NCBI GenBank assembly: GCA_016280695.1
Contig: JAEEHG010000127.1
Coordinates: 1 to 6,071, forward strand
Reading direction: 5' to 3'
DNA: 6,071 nt
From: Solobacterium sp.
GTDB taxonomy: Bacteria; Bacillota_I; Bacilli_A; Erysipelotrichales; Erysipelotrichaceae
A model generated the notes under the pieces. It was not told where the DNA came from. It saw only the letters and a list, made by a program, of their open reading frames with translations, and searched no databases. Below, piece by piece: positions 4,302 through 6,071 of the stretch. Position 1 is the first letter of the stretch. The number at the start of each line of letters is the position of its first letter. Both the position numbers and the translations under genes were made by a program.

Positions 4302-5427
4302 AGTGTATTTTGACAATGCCAGTACGACCCGGATTCATCCCGAAGTACTGAAAACCTACGAGCAGCTTCTGGAGAAATATTTCGTCAACAGCGAGTCCCT
4401 TTACTCCGAAGGCTCGGAAATCAGTCGAATGCTTGAAAAAGCCCGGTTATCCATTGCTGGGCTTTTAGGTGTTCAGGCCGAAGACATCATGTTTACCAGC
4501 GGCTCCAGTGAATCTAATTCCGCAGCCATCAAAGGAGTGGCCCTGGCCATGCCGGAAAAGAAGCACATCATTACAACGCAGGTGGAACATTCCAGCATCC
4601 TTGGGGCCTGCCGGCAGATGGAAAAACTGTTTGGCTGCCGGGTTACCTATCTGCCGGTTACGCCGGCCGGTACGGTATCCGTGGAGGATCTGGCGAAAGC
4701 CCTGGATGAAGATACATGCCTGGTTTCCGTCATGCATGTCAACAACGAAACCGGGGCGATCAACCCGATCAATGAAATCGGCCGGATTGTCCGGACCAGG
4801 TCGCATGCTTACATGCATGCGGACCTGACCCAGTCCATGGGGAAAATCCCGGTGGACCTGACCGACATCGATCTGGCTTCCGTATCGGCGCACAAACTGG
4901 AAGGACTGAAGGGCAGCGGCCTGCTCGTCAAGCGGAAACACGTACCGTTTGAACCGCTGATCAACGGCGGGGAACAGGAAATGGGCCAGCGGGGCGGCAC
5001 CAGCAATGCCTTCGCGAATATGGTCTTTGCCAAGACCCTGCGGCTGGCGCTGGAAAACGAAGCAGCCCACTGCGATCATATCCATGCCCTGCATGAGCGG
5101 ATGCTGATGGGTCTGCAGGAGATTGACGGGATCGAGATCAACAATCCGGCCAATGCCCTGGACTGCATCGTCAACTTCTCCTATGAGGCCATCCCCAGCG
5201 AAGTCATGCAGAATGCCCTGAACAGCCGGGGCTTCATGGTCAGTGCCCGCAGCACCTGCGAAAGCAAGTCTGCCAACACCAGCTATGTCCTGAAAGCCAT
5301 GGGCTTCAGTGACCGCCGCGCATCCAGCTGTATCCGCGTCTGTTTCTCATACCGCAATACAATTGCGGAAGTGGATGCGTTTCTGAAGGAACTGAAGGAG
5401 ATCACAAAACGTTATGGGAAGATATGA
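4291..5427 (+). CDS. nifZ: Cysteine desulfurase (NifS/IscS-like, NifZ type paired with ThiI)
   Basis: This PLP enzyme takes sulfur from L-cysteine as an enzyme-bound persulfide and leaves alanine. With the GTG start it has 378 residues. The fold-type I class V aminotransferase blocks are in order: VYFDNASTT at the N-terminus; FTSGSSESNSAAIKG (68-82), which binds the PLP phosphate; VEHSS with His100, which stacks on the cofactor; HVNNETG (149-155); HADLTQ with Asp178; SAHKLEGLKGSG (199-210) with the Schiff-base Lys202; RGGTSN (234-239); and SARSTCES with catalytic Cys323. The cysteine loop is short and has Arg where IscS/NifS has Gly (SxGSAC). The direct overlap with thiI indicates that it supplies ThiI, as NifZ does in B. 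subtilis. ATG 4282 (381 residues) and GTG 4303 are alternative starts. The name nifZ rests on context; the family assignment is secure. Confidence 0.93.
   Translation: MQPRVYFDNASTTRIHPEVLKTYEQLLEKYFVNSESLYSEGSEISRMLEKARLSIAGLLGVQAEDIMFTSGSSESNSAAIKGVALAMPEKKHIITTQVEHSSILGACRQMEKLFGCRVTYLPVTPAGTVSVEDLAKALDEDTCLVSVMHVNNETGAINPINEIGRIVRTRSHAYMHADLTQSMGKIPVDLTDIDLASVSAHKLEGLKGSGLLVKRKHVPFEPLINGGEQEMGQRGGTSNAFANMVFAKTLRLALENEAAHCDHIHALHERMLMGLQEIDGIEINNPANALDCIVNFSYEAIPSEVMQNALNSRGFMVSARSTCESKSANTSYVLKAMGFSDRRASSCIRVCFSYRNTIAEVDAFLKELKEITKRYGKI
4437..4466 (+). other. Terminator-like hairpin inside the desulfurase gene
   Basis: AAAAGCCC at 4437-4444 pairs perfectly with GGGCTTTT at 4459-4466. The stem extends inward through 4445-4447 with 4456-4458 using two G.U pairs, leaving an 8-nt loop. 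A-rich and T-rich arms flank the GC core on either strand. The T run is only four long and is part of the stem, so termination would be weak. It coincides with a patch of unusual codons (see findings). Confidence 0.4.
5395..5400 (+). promoter_or_regulatory. Ribosome binding site of thiI, with long spacing
   Basis: AAGGAG at 5395-5400 lies inside the desulfurase gene, 13 bases before ATG 5414. If the following AT (5401-5402) also pairs, the gap is 11. Spacing is longer than usual, but no other start codon in the thiI frame lies nearer. Confidence 0.45.
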
Positions 5428-6071
5428 TACAGTCCTGATCCGGTACGGAGAACTGACCACAAAGGGGAAGAACCGCAAGGATTTCATCCGCCGTCTGGAT
5501 CAGAATATCCGGCGGATTCTGAAAGATTTCCCGGATCTGAAATACCGGCGCACCTATGACCGGATCTACATTGAAATGAACGATGAGGATCCGCAGGTTA
5601 TCCGTGAACGCCTGCAGAAAGTGTACGGCATCAGTTCGTTCTCGTTTACAGAATCGGTGCCGTCGGATCTGGAAGCGATTAAAAAGGCCTGCCTGCAGAT
5701 TGCCATGGAGGCCGGCGGAGAGACCTTCAAGGTGAAGGCCCGCCGTCATGACAAGACATTCCCGCTCAACAGCGACGGCATCAACCGGGCGGTGGCAGCG
5801 GAGATTCTCAGGAACACCGAACATAAAGTCGATGTCCACAATCCGGATTTCCTGATTCAGATCGAAGTCCATGCGGACAGGACATATCTGACCTCCGAGA
5901 AGATTCCGGGGGCCGGCGGCTATCCGACCGGGATCAACGGCAAGTGCCTGGTCATGCTGTCAGGTGGCATTGATTCGCCGGTGGCCGCAGCCCAGATCAT
6001 GAAGCGCGGCATTGAGGTGGAAGCAGTGCACTTTGCCTCCCCGCCGTATACCTCGGATAATGCCCGGCAGA
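5414..6071 (+). CDS. thiI: tRNA 4-thiouridine synthetase ThiI, N-terminal half (3' end outside window)
   Basis: ThiI adenylates U8 of tRNA and replaces its oxygen with sulfur from a cysteine desulfurase persulfide, giving 4-thiouridine, a near-UV sensor. In some bacteria it also takes part in thiazole synthesis. The open frame from ATG 5414 gives 219 residues before the window ends; the full family length in Bacillota is about 400. Residues 1-58 form the N-terminal ferredoxin-like part (LIRYGELTTKGKNRKDFIRRL). Residues 60-165 form the THUMP tRNA-binding domain (KVYGISSFSF, FKVKARRHDKTFPLNS, AAEILRNTE, VDVHNPDFLIQIEV). The PP-loop ATPase domain then starts with SGGIDSP (183-189) and VEAVHFASPPYTS (202-214). 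The start overlaps the end of the desulfurase gene (stop 5425-5427) by 14 bases, which suggests translational coupling of the two partner enzymes. Whether a rhodanese domain is present cannot be seen; Bacillota forms usually lack it. Confidence 0.96.
   Translation, partial: MGRYDTVLIRYGELTTKGKNRKDFIRRLDQNIRRILKDFPDLKYRRTYDRIYIEMNDEDPQVIRERLQKVYGISSFSFTESVPSDLEAIKKACLQIAMEAGGETFKVKARRHDKTFPLNSDGINRAVAAEILRNTEHKVDVHNPDFLIQIEVHADRTYLTSEKIPGAGGYPTGINGKCLVMLSGGIDSPVAAAQIMKRGIEVEAVHFASPPYTSDNARQ

Noticed and set aside
3615..4316. Minus-strand open frame of 233 codons opposite ezrA
   Set aside because: It is antisense to a well-supported EzrA frame, has no Shine-Dalgarno or family motif, and its composition matches a codon-bias shadow.
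4465..5094. Minus-strand open frame of 209 codons opposite the desulfurase gene
   Set aside because: It covers the PLP and active-site coding region of a clear desulfurase and shows no family features of its own.

Overview
This window looks like a chromosomal housekeeping region of a low-to-mid GC Bacillota, most likely Bacilli or Erysipelotrichia. Three things point there. The S4 protein is the zinc-free (cysteine-less) form. It is encoded alone, behind a long leader, as in Bacillus. An EzrA homologue lies directly upstream of a cysteine desulfurase/ThiI pair, an arrangement I recall as close to the Bacillus subtilis rpsD, ezrA, nifZ, thiI neighbourhood. Codon use is strongly CTG/GCC/GGC-biased, so this is a fairly GC-rich member of the group. 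I cannot name a species.

Layout. (1) 1-366: the 3' two thirds of gmk (guanylate kinase), closed by an intrinsic terminator whose loop contains the gmk stop codon. (2) 385-1632: a two-gene unit with its own -10 box, encoding a small YkvA/DUF1232-type protein and a class I glutamine amidotransferase-like (peptidase C26) hydrolase, ended by a strong terminator. (3) 1647-2503, minus strand: rpsD (30S protein S4) with its own terminator, a roughly 175-nt structured leader and a near-consensus promoter. (4) 2513-6071, plus strand: ezrA, a NifZ-type cysteine desulfurase and the 5' half of thiI, with successive genes overlapping by a few bases and so probably translationally coupled.

How they work together. 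The desulfurase should feed persulfide sulfur to ThiI for 4-thiouridine in tRNA. EzrA is a membrane-anchored regulator of FtsZ ring assembly and has no obvious biochemical link to thiolation beyond sharing a transcript. The rpsD and ezrA promoters are divergent and almost back to back.

The most interesting element is the rpsD leader. Besides ordinary hairpins, it carries a 13-nt stretch that matches the 530 loop of 16S rRNA at 12 positions. Upstream, in the same order as in 16S helix 18, it also has GCACC and GCUAAC blocks. This fits an S4 autoregulatory site that imitates S4's rRNA target. No mobile element, CRISPR array, tRNA or rRNA gene was seen, and I found no wholly new system.
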